A DNA stretch of 64,000 nucleotides from Papio anubis (GCF_008728515.1 NC_044986.1:52936855-53000854); one strand, 5' to 3'; positions 34,741 to 47,495 are shown, counted from the first letter of the stretch. The notes: a model not told the origin generated them from the sequence alone. Numbers and translations are program-made.

Positions 34741-35234
34741 AACAGTTCTATGGGACAATTGATCTGGTTTCAGAATGATTACTAAGTGAAATTAGTATAT
34801 GTTTTATCTTACTAAAAGATTAAATAGAAAAGTTGATTCCTATTTTTATATGTGTGGTTCCATTTTAGTATTATTATTTAATTTTGATTGTAGTTATATG
34901 TTTATTCCCAATGTCATTTGTAATTTTTGGTCATCAAAACAATTTTTAGTATACATATAAAAGCTATTTTATATCATCATATATCCTGGTTGCAGAAGCA
35001 TCTGGAGGTCTCTCAGTAAGTTAGATAACCCATGCCTTGCCTTCAGCCAAACTAAGGTAAATCAACTTTACAATTTATTGGCTGTAAAATCTCTGTAAGT
35101 CATTTGAATTTTCTGTTCCCCAATTTGAGTATATAAAGCATGTGTTGGAGTATGCATGGTATGTGAAATATTTTTTAAAGTGTCTTTGTTCTGTAAATAA
35201 TATATTCCTTTCTAATGAGTGAGATCAGATTTGT
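34741..35234. other. Unassigned AT-rich DNA
   Basis: No gene or named repeat seen. Confidence 0.5.
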
Positions 35235-38200
35235 ATAACCTTCCTAAACTAAGTTTGTATCATAAAGGGGGTGTTGAATTTTATCAAATGCTTTTTCAGC
35301 ATCACTTTAAGTGATCACATGGTTTTCATTCTCATTCTGTTGACACAATGTATCACATTGATTGATTTGCATATGTTGATTCATTCTTACATCCCAGGGG
35401 TAAATCCTACAAGGTCATGATGAATGATCTTTTTAATGTATTGTTGAATTCAATTTGCCAAGATTATATTGAGTATTTTTACATCAATATTCATCATAGG
35501 TATTGGCATGTAGGTTTTTTTTTTTTTTTTTAATGTGGTTTTGTCTGATTTTGGTGACAGGGTAATACTGACCTCTTAGAATGAGTTTGGAAGTATTTCA
35601 TTCTCTCTGTTTTTTGAAATAGTTTGAGTAGGATTAATATTAGCACTTTTTAAAATGTTTGGTAGAATTTGGCAGTGAAGCCATCAGGTTGTCTTTATTG
35701 GGACACGTTTTACTATGGCTTCAATCTTGTTGCTTGTTACTGGTTTGTTCAGGTTTTTTATTTCTTCACGTTTTGACCTTGGTAGCTTTTATGTGTTTAA
35801 GAATTTGTCCATTTCTCTAGAACTCCCATTTACTGACATATAGTTGCTCATGGTAACCACTAATGATTCCTGGAACTACTATGGTATCATTTATAAGGTC
35901 TTTTTTCATTTCTGATTTTATTTACTTGGATCTTCTCTCTTTTTTCTTAGTCTGGCTCAAGATTTCTCAATTTTGTTTAGTTTTTTGAAGAATAATTTTT
36001 AGCTTCAGTGATCTTTGATGTGATTTTCTTCATTTCAATTTTATGTATTTATGTTCTGATTTTGTTAATGTTTTCCTTCTACTAATATTGGGTTCGGTTT
36101 GTTCTTGCAATTCTCATTAAGATGCATCATTTGGTTGCTTATTTGAAGCTTTCCTTCTTTCTGATATAGGCACTTATAGCTATAAACTTCGCTTTCATTA
36201 CTGCTTTTGCTGTATCCCACAGTTTTTGCTTTGTTGTATTTCCATTATCATTTGTTTCAATAAATTTTTCTCAATTTCCTTCTTTAATTCTTTATTGACC
36301 CACTGCCCATTCAGAAGCATATTGTTTAACTTTCATGTATTCTTAAAGTTTGCAAAATTCCTCATTATTGATTTCTAATTTTATTTCATTGTGATCGGAA
36401 AACATGCTTGATATTATTTTAATTACTTCGAGTGTTTTATGACTTGTTTTGTGAACTTTGTGGCCTATCCTTGAAAATGATGATGTGTTGAGAAAAAGAA
36501 TGTGTATTCTACAGTTATTGGACAAAATGTTCTGTAAATTCTATTAGATTCAATTGGTCTATGTTGCTGATTAAGTCTGATGTTTCTTTGTTTTTCTTCT
36601 GTCTGGAAGATATGTCCAATGCTGAACATGCAGTGGTGAAGTCTCTAGCTATTATTGTCTTGTGTTCTATCTCTCTCTTTAGTTCCAATAATATTCACTT
36701 TATATACCTGTGTGCTCCAATATTGGGTGCATATATATTTAAAGTTGCTGTATCCTCTTGGTGGATTGAATCCTTTATCATTATACAGTGACCCTGTTTT
36801 CCTCTTCTTATGGTTTATCTTCAAAACTATTTTGTGTAATATAAGTACAGCTACTCCTTATCATCTTTTGGCTTCTATTGCTATGGAATACCTTTTCGAT
36901 CCTATTATTTTCAGTGTATATGTGTCTTTATAAGTGAAGTGTGTTTCTCATAGGCAAGAGACCAAAAAGTCCTATTTTTTAAATCCATTCAGCCACTCTG
37001 TGTCAATTGATTGGAGAGTTTAGTCCATTTCCATTCAATGTTACTATGACAAGTCAGGACTAAGGACTGACATTTTGTTATTTGTTTCCTGGTTGTTTTG
37101 TAGTCTTCTCTTTTTTCCTTTTTTCCTTCCCATCTTATTGAAGGTGATTTTCTTTAGTTATATAATTAGATTTACCATCTTTATTTTTTTGTGTATCCAT
37201 TTTATGTGTTTTTTTGTTTGAGGTTACCATAGGGCTTGAAAATACTGTCTTAAAACCCATTGTTTTAAGCTAGGAACAACTTAACTCTATTTGCATAACA
37301 AACAAGCAAAATTAAAACTAATAAATACTCTATGCCTTAACTTTATCCCCCTGTTTTTAAACTTTTTATTCTTTCCATTTGTATCTTATTGTATTGTCTA
37401 TGTCTTGAAAAGTTGTTATTATTTTTTATTGTTTCCTCCTTTAGTCTTTCTCCTTAGGATAAGAGAAGCTTACATACCACAGTTACAGTGCTATAATATT
37501 CTGTGGGGATTTTTGGAATTAACAATTACCAGTGGATTATGCACCTTCTGGTGAATACTTATTACTCATTAATATCCTTTTCTTTCTGACTGAAGTACTT
37601 CCTTTAGCACTTCTTATATGACAGGTCTTGTATTGGTGAAATTCCTTAGCTTTTGTTTATCTGGGAAAGTCTTTATTTCTCCTTCATGTTTGAAGTAGAT
37701 TTTTACTGGAAATACTATTGTAGGGTAAACATGTTTTTTGTTTGTTTGTTGTTTTTTTCCTTCAGTTCTTTAAATATGTCATGCCATTTTCTCCTGTCCT
37801 GTAAGGTTTCCACCTAAAGTCTGCTGCCAGACATGTTGGAGCTTTATTGTGTTTGATTTTTTTCTTATGTCTTGCTGCTTTGAGGATCCTGGCTTTATCC
37901 TTCATATGTAAGAGTTTATTTATTAGATGCTTTGTGGTAGTCTTCTTTGCGTTTAATCTGCTTGGTGTTCTATAACCTTCTTGTATTTGGATAATACTAC
38001 CTTTCTCTAGGTTTGGGAAGCTGTCTATTATTATCCCTTTAAATACACTTTCTACCCTATCTCTTTCTCTATCTCTTCTATAAAGCCAATAAACTTTAGA
38101 TTTGCCCTTTTGAAGTTATTTTCTAAATCTGTAGGCATTCTTCGTAGTTTTTCATTCTTTTTTATTTTGTCTCTCCTGACTGTGTATTTTCGAATAGCCT

Positions 38201-40075
38201 ATCATCAAGCTCACTAATTCTTCCTTCTGCTTCATCAATTCTTCTACTAAAACACCCTTATGTATTATTTAGTATGTCAATTGCATTTTTTAGTTTCAGA
38301 ATTTCTGCTTCTTTCTTATTTCAATCTCTTTGTTAAATTTATCTGACAGAATTCTGAATTTCTTCTCCGTGTTATCTTGAATTTCTCTGAGTTTCTTTAA
38401 AACATCTATTTTTAATTCTTTTTGAAAGGTTAGATATGTCTGTTTCCCCAGGATAGGACATCATATCTTATTTAGTTCATTTGATGAGTTCATGTTTTTT
38501 GGATTGTCTTAATACTTGTAGTTGTTTGTCTGTGTCTTGGCACTGGGCCTTGAAGTGTTAGGTATTTATTTTAGTCATCTCAGTCTGGACTCATTTGTAC
38601 CCATCCTTCTTGGAAAGGATTTTCAGAAATGCAAAAGGTCTTGGGTTTTGTAATCTAAGGTATGTCTGCTTTAGGGCGCATCCCAAGACCAGTAATGCTG
38701 TGCTTCTTGCAGACTGGTAGAGGTACTGACTTGATGGTCTTGAACAAGATCCTGGAGAATTCTTTGGATTACTAGCCAGAGACTCTTGTTCTCTTACCTT
38801 ACTTTCTTTTAAACAAACAGAGCCTCTCTCTCTTATGAGTCACCACTTGGAAGTGGAATGACATATGCACCCTACGTCCACCACCACTGTAATGACACTG
38901 TGCCAGACCTGAAGCCAACACAGCACTGGGTCTTGACCAAGGCTTGCTGTAACCACTTCTTGGCTACTGCCTATGTTAGCTGAAAGCCCTGGTGCTGTAT
39001 GATCAGGAGGTGGTAATGATCAGCCGGATCAATGTTCTTCCCTTCAGGGTGACAAGTTCCCCCATGCCCCACATGGTTCCAGAGGTGACATCTGGGAACC
39101 AGAGACTAGAGTAAAAAAACCTTACAGTCTAGCTGGTGTTCTATTATACTGTGGCTGAGTTGGCACTCAAACAACATGATGAAATTCTTCCCATTCTTCC
39201 CTTCTCTTTCCAAAATCAGAGAAGCCTCTCCCCATGGTCATTGCCACCATAGGCCTATGAGGACTGCCAGAATACTGTTAACCTTTAAGGCATGAGGGCT
39301 TTTCAGTCAGGCTGTGGTGAATTTCCCTGGCCTGGGACATACTCTTCAGGGGAATGGGCTCCCCTGTGGTACAGGGCAGGTCCAGAAATGCTATTCAAGA
39401 GCCAAGACCTAGAATCAGGGATTCCCAATAGTCAAGTTGGTGCTCTACCCTCCTGTAGTCAAACTAGTACCTAAGATGCAAAACAAAGTTCCCTTTACTT
39501 TTCCCTCTGCTTTTCTCAAGCAGAAGTGGTCTCATCCCAAAGCCACTACAGATGGAAATGTGCTGAGTTTCACCTGAAGCCAGCAAGAGTCTCACGGTCT
39601 CACCTAAGGCCCTCAATGTAGTACCTGGGTATTGCTGCTAGTTATTCAGGGTCCAAGGTCTCTTCAGTTAACAGGCAATGAATCCTGACAAAACTGGCTC
39701 TTTCCCTTCAAGGCAGCAGACCCTTCTGGCCCAGGGTGTGTCTAGAAATATTCAGGAGCTAGGGCCTAGAACGAGAACCTTACAACTCTGACCCATGAGC
39801 TACCCTGCTTTGGCTGAGCTAGTATCCAAGATGCAAGACAAAGTTCTCTCCTCTCCTCAAGTGGCATCATTAATTCAAGAATGTGTTTTCTACCTCTTCA
39901 TGTCTCTTTCAGCAGTATGTAGTTAAAACCAAGTACTGTGAGGACTCACCTGATTTTTGGTTCTTATGAAGGGGCTTTTATTGTGTAGATAGTTGTTAAA
40001 TTGGTGTCCTTGCAGTAGGGTGAGGAGTACGATCAATAGAGCCTTCTACTCTATCATCTTGCTCTACTTTTTCCA
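35235..40075 (-). mobile_element. L1M element with 5' UTR, 3' part missing
   Basis: Reading on the minus strand: a 5' UTR from about 40075 ('tgatagagtagaaggctcta'), ORF1 from about 38480 to 37600, an inter-ORF region, then ORF2 endonuclease and the early reverse transcriptase to about 35235. The order is continuous over 4.8 kb. The C-terminal half of ORF2 and the 3' UTR are absent, so this is a 3'-truncated copy, which target-primed insertion does not normally give. A later deletion is the simplest explanation. Diverged L1M-grade sequence. Confidence 0.9.
37600..38480 (-). pseudogene. L1M ORF1 remnant
   Basis: Antisense blocks 'gacaggtcttgtattggtga', 'ctttatttctccttcatgtt', 'gtctgctgccagacatgttg', 'gcttggtgttctataacctt', 'agcctatcatcaagctcact', 'aaatttatctgacagaattc' are the reverse complement of an old L1 ORF1 (coiled-coil to C-terminal region). 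Frame is broken by many stops, no open frame covers it. Confidence 0.75.
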
Positions 40076-40551
40076 TTCACAAAATCTTAAGTATGGAAGA
40101 AATATAACATTTATTCAGCATTTTTCAACAGTTGAGCATGAAAGCTATAGTCCAAGAAAACTCACCACAGCAAAAATTGTACAGGCTACATTGCTAATCA
40201 CAGCTAAATAAATCTGGAGACTTATAGTAAAAATTTAAGAAAAAAGTCAGTTCAAAGTGTTAATGTATCCCCAATAATTGTTTGTTCTAGGAAATTTTCA
40301 CAAAGCTACAGTCACATAGCATTTACAAAATTACAAACTGCAAATAACTTCTGTCAAAATGTAAGGGAATTTACTAAAACTGTAATTAAAGGCCTAGCCT
40401 TAAATGCCATTTTCATTAAAAGCAAATATTTTAACAAAAAACAGGCATTTGACTTAGGATAAAAACAAAGTGATAAAACCTCAGAAAAGTATGGAAAAAT
40501 AATTATACAAGTAAAAATAGAAAATAATTAAAGATAAAATTATGTAACTTT
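40076..40551. other. Unassigned A-rich DNA
   Basis: Sits between two minus-strand L1M elements. No gene or named repeat. Confidence 0.5.
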
Positions 40552-41620
40552 TACTTTTGCACATTTTATTTTTGATTATTATGTGTACATAAGAGTTATA
40601 TATATATTTCTGTGGTCTATATGATATTTTGATACAGGTATACAATGTGTAATGATGAAGTTAAGGTAACTGGGGGTATCCACCACCTCAAGCTCTTTAA
40701 ATTTCTTTGTGTTGGGAACATTCCAGTCCCACTCTTTTCCTTAGTGTAAAATATGCAATAACTATTGTTAACTATTCTCACCATGTTGAGCTGCCAAATA
40801 CTTTACCATATTCATTCTATGTGATCCTATTTTTGTGCCTATTAGCCATCCCCATTTATCCCCAACCATCTCTGCTACCCTTCTCAGCCTTTGACAATCA
40901 TCATACCACTCTTTATCTCCATGAGTTCTTTTTTTTTTTTTTTTTGACCTCCAAATATCAGCAAAGACATGCAATATTTGTTGTTTTGTGCCTAGTTTAT
41001 TTCATTTAATATAATGTCTTAGTTTCCTCGGTGTTTTTGCAAATAGCAGGGTTTCATCCTTCTATGGCTTAATATTCCATTGTATGTTTGTACCGTATTT
41101 TCTTGAACCATTCATCTGTTGATGAACAGTTAAATTGCTTCCATATCTTGGCTATTGTGAATAGTGCTTCAATAAACATGAGATTGCAGATATCTCTTCA
41201 ATATACTGATTTTATTTCTTTTGGATCTATGCCCAGGAGTGGAATTACTAGAACATATGATAGTTATATTTCTCATTTTTTGAGGAACCGCCATACTATT
41301 CTCCATAGCGACTGTACTAATTTACATTTCTATCAACTGTGTACAATGGCCATCCTCACTGGTATTCCTTATTGCCTGTCTTTTGGAAAAAAGACATTTT
41401 AACAAGGGTGAAGTGACATGTCATTGTAGTTTTGATGCACAATTCTCTGATGATTAGTGATACTGGCCATTTATATGTTTTCTTTTCAGAAATATCTATT
41501 CAAACCTTGACCCATTTTTAAATTGGATTACTTATTATTTCCCTATTGTTTGAACTTCTTACATAATGTGGTTATTAATCCCTTTTCAGATGGGTACTTT
41601 GCAAAAGGGTAAACTATGTA
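40552..41620 (-). mobile_element. L1M 3' UTR and ORF2 end
   Basis: Reverse L1: 'tatacaatgtgtaatgatga', 'ttctttgtgttgggaacatt', 'atgcaataactattgttaac' of the 3' UTR, then 'tccttctatggcttaatatt', 'tgaacagttaaattgcttcc', 'atcttggctattgtgaatag', 'tgaggaaccgccatactatt' of the ORF2 end. 5'-truncated at about 41620. A T18 run at 40928-40945 interrupts the 3' UTR. The 100- and 104-codon plus-strand frames here are antisense to L1. Confidence 0.92.
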
Positions 41621-42164
41621 TTTTCATGTATATGTGCTTTGCATGAGTTTTTCTTCTGCTTCAGATATTTTCCTTCATATTAGCATCCGACAAATTTATA
41701 CCTTTTTTCTATGAATCAACTGTTTTAGCACATTCACTCTGAAGCCTGCCCTGAATCCCCTTTCTGCTCTTATAGTGGGTTTTATGTTCCTTATTAGAGA
41801 TATTGACACATTGAATCTTTTGAGTAAGTAACTTTCTATGATATTGCTACACATTTCAAAGGAAAAGGAAAAAAATGTTATAGTGTATTGAGCTAGCATA
41901 TAATTTCATTGAAAATTTACACATTTTTATTGCAAATTGGAATTTTAAAACTTGTATTTAGTGACTGGTTATTGCTGGTATAAAGAAATATTGTGTCAAA
42001 CTATTTTTTTAAATATTAATGGGTTTTGTGAAATCTCACATTTTCTAGTTGTACAATCATATTCAAAGAGGCATCTCAATCTGCAGATATTAATAACTTC
42101 ATCTTTACTAACAAATTCTTGATTTTCAAGACAAATCAAAAGGAAATCTCTGAATATATCCAGG
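41621..42164. other. Unassigned AT-rich DNA
   Basis: No gene or named repeat; the first ~100 bases may still be decayed L1. Confidence 0.45.
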
Positions 42165-42375
42165 ACTTAGAAGCATCCACATTCCTGTTATTCTGTCTCG
42201 GTATAAATCCTGATTCTGCAACTTGTCTGGTATGTTACCTGGGAGAGTCATGTAATTGCTTTTTGCCTCAATTTCTTTACAGTGATTTTGCTAAGGTTGA
42301 TACGAGTTTTAAATGAATTAAAACATGTGCTTAGAATAGTATCTAGTATTATTGAGTTGTTATGTAAATAAAATA
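42165..42375 (+). mobile_element. MIR SINE
   Basis: 'gtataaatcctgattctgca', 'acttgtctggtatgttacct', 'gcctcaatttctttacagtg', 'aatgaattaaaacatgtgct', 'tagaatagtatctagtatta' follow forward MIR nearly end to end. Confidence 0.85.
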
Positions 42376-43649
42376 CAGAAACATTTCAAGTATATCTAAG
42401 AATTTTATGTATTTTTAAATATATTCAACAAATATTGTTTAATTATTATTTCCACTACCATTTAATTTATGAAAACTGTATTTTCTATATCTTGTTCTAG
42501 CTATAGGACAGGTTTACTTGTTATATGTTGACTTTGGAGTTTTTATCTGTAGACTATGGATGTTAATGATACTTTCCTTATGAATTTGTGTATAAAAAAT
42601 AAGATAATAGTGGTAAAACACTAAGGAAGATTTTGAAATATTGCATATACCCACTAGATGGTAGGTAATGCTGTCAACATAAATCAGTAATTGAATATAT
42701 AACAAAGATGATGTTTCATATAAAACTCACAGATTACTAAGTGGCATTTGGGTAACTGACCAGTCATTCATTAAAGATAAATAAATAAATTTAGCTTTCT
42801 GCCTTACATAGTATATCAAAATATTTTATCTCTAAAAGAGAAATCATTTTAATACATTAAAAAATATCTGTGATCTTTCTATAATTTTACAAAGGCATAA
42901 ACTGTCAAAGCAAAGAATGTCTACTTGGTCCTAGTGGAATAATCAAAACTGGTATAACATCACATTAGAAGTTATATTATTAGAGCAAACGTGTTCTTGA
43001 GTTCAGACTTCAGAAAATCATGAGAAACAAACAGCACATTTTGTGTTCTAAAGTGTTATGATATTTTCTCAAATATGTTCAACAAAATACCCTATTAAAA
43101 TGTATAAAACACATGGGTTAAATCACACATGATCTATAGTCCAAATCAAGTTATATCCAACTTTAAAGACAATTATATAAAAAACAGCGATACAGTTGAA
43201 TGGTATAAATTTTATTTTAGTCACATTTTCTCCAGCTCAGACTTTTAAAAACATGAAAAATTAAAATCCTAATGTTCTTCAAGAAAAGAAAAAACAAAAT
43301 ATTCTCAATGAGTTGAATTATTCATGTAAAAATTAATTTTAATTTTGTTGTTAACTTTTATTTCTTAGAGACACAGATTTATAAATGTACTCTCTAAATT
43401 TTCCTTGTCAAATATATTGAAATTACAAAGTTCCATCATGAATCTATTAGTTTTTTCTTTTAAAATTCTATAATGAGATACTTTAATTTGGATGAGGGTA
43501 TTATACTCTGCTTTAGCAAATTTAATAATGTACTATTTTCTAAAAATTTAAGCCTAATTTATCCCCTAATTAGCATTTTTCATTATTGGAAATATACACT
43601 GTGCCTTCCAGTAATACTTTTCTAATGAATAGCAAACTTTTACAATCAT

Positions 43650-43651
<2 letters not shown>
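42376..43651. other. Very AT-rich unassigned DNA
   Basis: No gene, RNA or named repeat in 1.3 kb. Confidence 0.5.

Positions 43652-43689
<38 letters not shown>
43652..43689. repeat. (GT)19 microsatellite
   Basis: Pure GT run; likely length-polymorphic. Confidence 0.97.
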
Positions 43690-43690
<1 letters not shown>

Positions 43691-43758
43691 CATTCTGAAT
43701 AAAACTAATGCAATTATTTAGGCGCCACATTTTAGATTTTATCTATTTGTCTTAATTT

Positions 43759-44082
43759 GGATGCAGCTGGAATCCATCATTCTTAGCAAACTATCACAAG
43801 AACAGAAAACCAAACACCGCATGTTCTCACTCATAGGTGGGAACTGAACAATGAGATCACTTGGACTCAGGAAGGGGAACATCACACACCGGGGCCTATC
43901 ATGGGGAGGGGGGAGGGGGGAGGGATTGCATTGGGAGTTATACCTGATGTAAATGACGAGTTGATGGGTGCAGCACACCAACAAGGCACAAGTATACATA
44001 TGTAACAAACCTGCACGTTATGCACATGTACCCTACAACTTACAGTATAATAATAATAAATAAATTAAAAAAAAATAAAAAA
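43759..44082 (+). mobile_element. L1PA 3' end with short TSD
   Basis: Forward L1PA from the extreme ORF2/3' UTR junction ('gatgcagctggaatccatca') to 'gtaccctacaacttacagta' and an A-rich tail. Flanked by 'ttaattt(g)' at 43752-43759 and 44083-44090. Strong 5' truncation to ~325 bp. 3' UTR variants match the copy at 32668-33097, so both probably belong to related L1PA subfamilies. Confidence 0.93.
43903..43924 (+). other. G-quadruplex-forming L1 3' UTR tract
   Basis: Four G-runs (4, 6, 6 and 3 G) separated by single A bases. It is the known purine-rich G4 motif of young L1 3' UTRs. Confidence 0.85.
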
Positions 44083-44159
44083 TTAATTTGAGAATCTATA
44101 ATTTCATTTAGAGTCACAGAGGAAGCTGCATGGTATTTATTTGAGATAATGTAATACTC

Positions 44160-44450
44160 TTTTTTTTTTTTTTGAGACAGAGTTTTACTCTTGTTGTCCA
44201 GGCTGGAGTGCAATGGCACAATCTCAGCTCACTGCAACCTCTGCCTCCCAGGTTCAAGCGATTGTCCTGTCTCAGCCTCCCAAGTAGCTGGGATTACAGG
44301 CTCCTGCCACCATGCCTGAGTAATTTTTTTATTTTTAGAAGAGACGGGATTTCACCATGTTGGTCAGGCTGGTCTCGATCTCCTGACCTCAGGTGATCCA
44401 CCCGCCTCAACCTCCCAAAGTGCTGGGACTACGGTTGTGAGCCACCATGC
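44160..44450 (-). mobile_element. AluS-like SINE
   Basis: Reverse Alu, poly(T)14, 'gagacagagttttactcttg', 'cactgcaacctctgcctccc', 'cctcaggtgatccacccgcc' (AluS-type), ending 'ggttgtgagccaccatgc'. Full length. Confidence 0.95.
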
Positions 44451-44461
44451 AAACAATTCTC

Positions 44462-45139
44462 CCTTCTGGTCTTGCTGTGGAAGGTGTGATTTGGTGGTCT
44501 CTCTAATTGCCAAGAAGAGATTTATGTTCCCACCCAAAGGGACACGAGGAACTTAGTTTCCTTCAAATGTGGTTACTCTGTTCTAGCCACACTGGCTTTC
44601 TTCCTATTCCTTTGAATCATTAACCTCATGCCTGCCATAATACCTTTGACCTTGCTGTTTTCTTTGAAAAATTTCACCTAGAATCTTCCTATAGCTGAGT
44701 CTTTTGTATTATTCACACCTCAGAACAAATATTTTACGTACTATGAGTAGCTTTCACAGATATAAAACAGCATTCCTTCCCCATTCCAAACATACATACT
44801 TACAACACTTACACCTCCATCAATTACTACAATAGAATTCTATTTCCTTTTATTTATTATTTAATGAAATTATTCTGCTTAGTTGTTCATTTATTTTTCT
44901 AATAGTCTCTCCTACTGTAATGTAAGATTCATGAGAGCAGGGACAGGTGTCTTTTCTTGCTCTTTGCTGTGTCCAGCTTGTAGGACAGGACCTACTGTAA
45001 TTGCTGAGTGTATGCCCTTATGTGCAAGAAAATAGAAAAAAAAAACCAAAAAAGAGGAAAAATAGAAGAAAGAGTGAAAGAGGGAGCCAGGAGTCAGAAA
45101 GACTACCGAATCACATCTTCCACAGCAAGACCAAAAGAA
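44462..45139. repeat. Inverted repeat (~47 bp arms) around an L2
   Basis: Left arm 44462-44508 ('ggtcttgctgtggaag' core at 44468-44483) and right arm 45093-45139 ('cttccacagcaagacc' core at 45117-45132) are reverse complements. I count 8 mismatches over 47 bases and all are transitions. The interior holds an L2 fragment. Confidence 0.9.
44565..45035 (+). mobile_element. L2 LINE
   Basis: Forward L2: 'ttctagccacactggctttc', 'ctgccataatacctttgacc', 'ttgctgttttctttgaaaaa', 'tctcctactgtaatgtaaga', 'ttcatgagagcagggacagg'. Block order follows the L2 3' region for 470 bp. Confidence 0.85.
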
Positions 45140-45390
45140 AATTGTACAGCCAATTTAACTGATTAATGAAAATGTCAGAGTATTACATAAGCTCAAATAA
45201 ATACCATGGAGCTTCCTTTGTGACTCTAGATGAAATTCTAGATTCCCAATTAAGAAGAAAAATAAGTAGGTGAGAAAGAGGACACATAGCAGCCTAGGTT
45301 TTAGGCCAACCACTTTTAGATTTAGTAGAGGAGACCTCTCAAGTGCCTTTTATTACTCTATTGACTCCTGCAGTATAAAAACCCACTTGA

Positions 45391-45727
45391 TGCCGGGCAT
45401 GGTGGCTCACACCTGTAATCCCAGAACTTTGGGAGGCCAAGGCGAGTGGATCATGAGGTCAGGTATTCGAGACCATCCTGGCTAACATGGTGAAGCCCCG
45501 CCTTTACTAAAAATACAAAAATTAGCAGGGCGTGGTGGCGGGTGCCTGCAATCCCAGCTACTCAGGAGGCTGAGGCAGGAGACTCGCTTGAACTCAGGAG
45601 GTAGAGGTTGCAGTGGGCCAAGATCCCGCCACTGCATTGCAGTCTGGGCGACAGAGTGAGATTCCATCTCAAAAAAAAAAAAAAAAAAAAAAAAAAAATG
45701 AAAGAAAAGAAAAAAGAAAAAAAAAAA
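45391..45727 (+). mobile_element. AluS-like SINE, long A-tail
   Basis: Forward Alu from 'tgccgggcatggtggctcac' to A30-plus with G interruptions. TSD 'acccacttga' before and 'aaacacttga' after the tail. The frames at 45270-45485 and 45482-45840 are Alu-derived. Confidence 0.95.
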
Positions 45728-46740
45728 CACTTGAGGTTTCAAATTTAAGGGTATTTTGCTTGAGAAAAACTACCATGCTGTGCAAATCAAGATCAACAAC
45801 ACATCAGTGCTACTATTTTCGTTATCTAATGTTCACATGACACTCATAATTTTATATTTTACTTTTCCTTACTCAATTGAAAAATTTCATATGTTGAGTC
45901 ATCTTGGCATGGAGACCAAAACTTTTATTTACCTAAACCTTACATATATTTTTAATTATTCAAGCCAAAAATCTTTACAATATGTTTATGTTTCAATATT
46001 TTTATGATCAATTATATTATGTGTGCTACTTCTCATGAGTTCTTCTTAGAATTGATGATAATAGTATAGATTTAATTCTGGTGTCACTGATTATGTAGCA
46101 GAAAACAAAACTAAATAAAATAGATGCCTAATATTAGTGCTAATGATTATGTAAGTCTTAAATAATGGCACATCACTTGAATAAATTATTGTAATTGCAA
46201 ATAATATATAAAATATAAGTAGTTTATTAATATAAAATTTTAAGACAAAATTATGTCCACATAATAAAAATTATATAATTATTAAATGTGAATTTAATAG
46301 GCAAGAACTAGAACAATTACAAAAGCAAAAAGGAAAGAATTCATGTACTAAAGAAAATGGGAAACTTTTCCTTTCTTTAATCATAGTCATCCAATAATTT
46401 ATAGTTAATAATGTGGTAGGAGGAGGAGGAAGAAGAGTTAAAAACAAGTACATACATCATTTCGTTACCAGTTGACATACAATGAATCTCTGAAAACAGA
46501 CAGTTTGGGAAGCAATGATGGGTAACAGAAGGCTTCAGAATTAAGTAAGAAAGAATTGCTTTACAGAGGGAAGGGCCTTAAAACCGATTCTTTAGCTATG
46601 AAAATAATCTCACCATCTAATATTGGGAAATTTCGAATTATATGAGTGCAATTTTATCCTGATTTCAACAGTTATTGTTTTATTACTTACTATAGCAATT
46701 GCTTAGATTTAATTAATTTTTTCTTACCAGGAGGGCAAAC
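45728..46740. other. AT-rich unassigned DNA
   Basis: Frames at 45756-46007 (plus) and 46271-46453 (minus) are short and lack domains. No named repeat. Confidence 0.5.
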
Positions 46741-46761
46741 TTTGCAGTCTAGTGGTAAAAC

Positions 46762-46823
46762 TTTTTTCCAACTATATACATATATATAGTTGAAAAAAAT
46801 AACATATATATAATATATATGTT
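46762..46823. repeat. Two AT-rich palindromes in a row
   Basis: 46762-46799: left arm 'ttttttccaactatata' pairs with right arm 'tatatagttgaaaaaa' (one extra C on the left). 46801-46823: 'aacatatatataatatatatgtt' is self-complementary except at its centre. Together they could extrude adjacent cruciforms. Confidence 0.9.
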
Positions 46824-46870
46824 AAAAGTAAACTTTTGGAGATTTGCTCTATATATACATATATATAAGT

Positions 46871-46893
46871 CTGTGTGTGTGTGTGTGTGTGTG
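46871..46893. repeat. (TG)n microsatellite
   Basis: TG run with a 'gcgtgcat' end, next to TA-rich DNA. Confidence 0.95.
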
Positions 46894-46899
46894 CGTGCA

Positions 46900-47304
46900 T
46901 ACATACCTATTCGGCAGCTTTTCCTAAAGTATATTCTGTGGGATTTAGTACCCATCAAACAATAATTTTGGGGAACACTACATATGTGCATCCCTTTCTT
47001 GCTAGAGATTCACTATGCTCACTACCAATTAAATGTAATGAGATTTGCATTATCATCTCACTAATACTGAATTTACATCAATGTTTTCAATCTTATTTCA
47101 CCCCAAAATATTTCAGTTAACAGGCATCATGTGTTAATATTCCAAGTATCATGTTTGAGCAGCAATATAGTGTAGTGCTGAAAATAAAGGGTTTGTGCTT
47201 GAAGTCTTCTATTGTGAAATCAGGGAAATTTTGTCATCAAAATGAGGTGGTAATAGAAAGAGATACCTACACGCACATTGTGTGCATGTACATTTTTTTA
47301 AAAA
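46900..47304. other. Unassigned DNA
   Basis: No gene or named repeat in about 400 bp between the microsatellites. Confidence 0.5.
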
Positions 47305-47495
47305 AAATAAATAGATACACTATATATATACACACACACTATACATCTATATATACACACACACATACACATATATAGTGTGTGTGTATATATCACATTC
47401 TTTAGCTGTGTGTGTGTGTATATATAGTGTATCTATTTATTTATATATATATATATAGTGTGTATGTGTATATATACACACACACACACATGCAC
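47305..47495. repeat. AT/GT-rich palindromic repeat
   Basis: Left arm 47305-47339 ('aaataaatagatacactata' then TA/CA units) is the reverse complement of 47408-47442, differing by one TA unit. The ~68-bp spacer contains its own (CA)n/(GT)n complementary parts, and a further TA/GT/CA block follows to 47492. It resembles the palindromic AT-rich repeats known to be unstable. Confidence 0.93.

Noticed and set aside
36561..37554. Hydrophobic plus-strand frames (76-92 codons) as membrane proteins
   Set aside because: Antisense of L1M ORF2 and inter-ORF sequence; A-rich sense strand gives T-rich, hence Phe/Leu-rich, antisense frames.
40707..41402. Plus-strand frames of 100 and 104 codons
   Set aside because: Antisense to a minus-strand L1M 3' UTR and ORF2 end.
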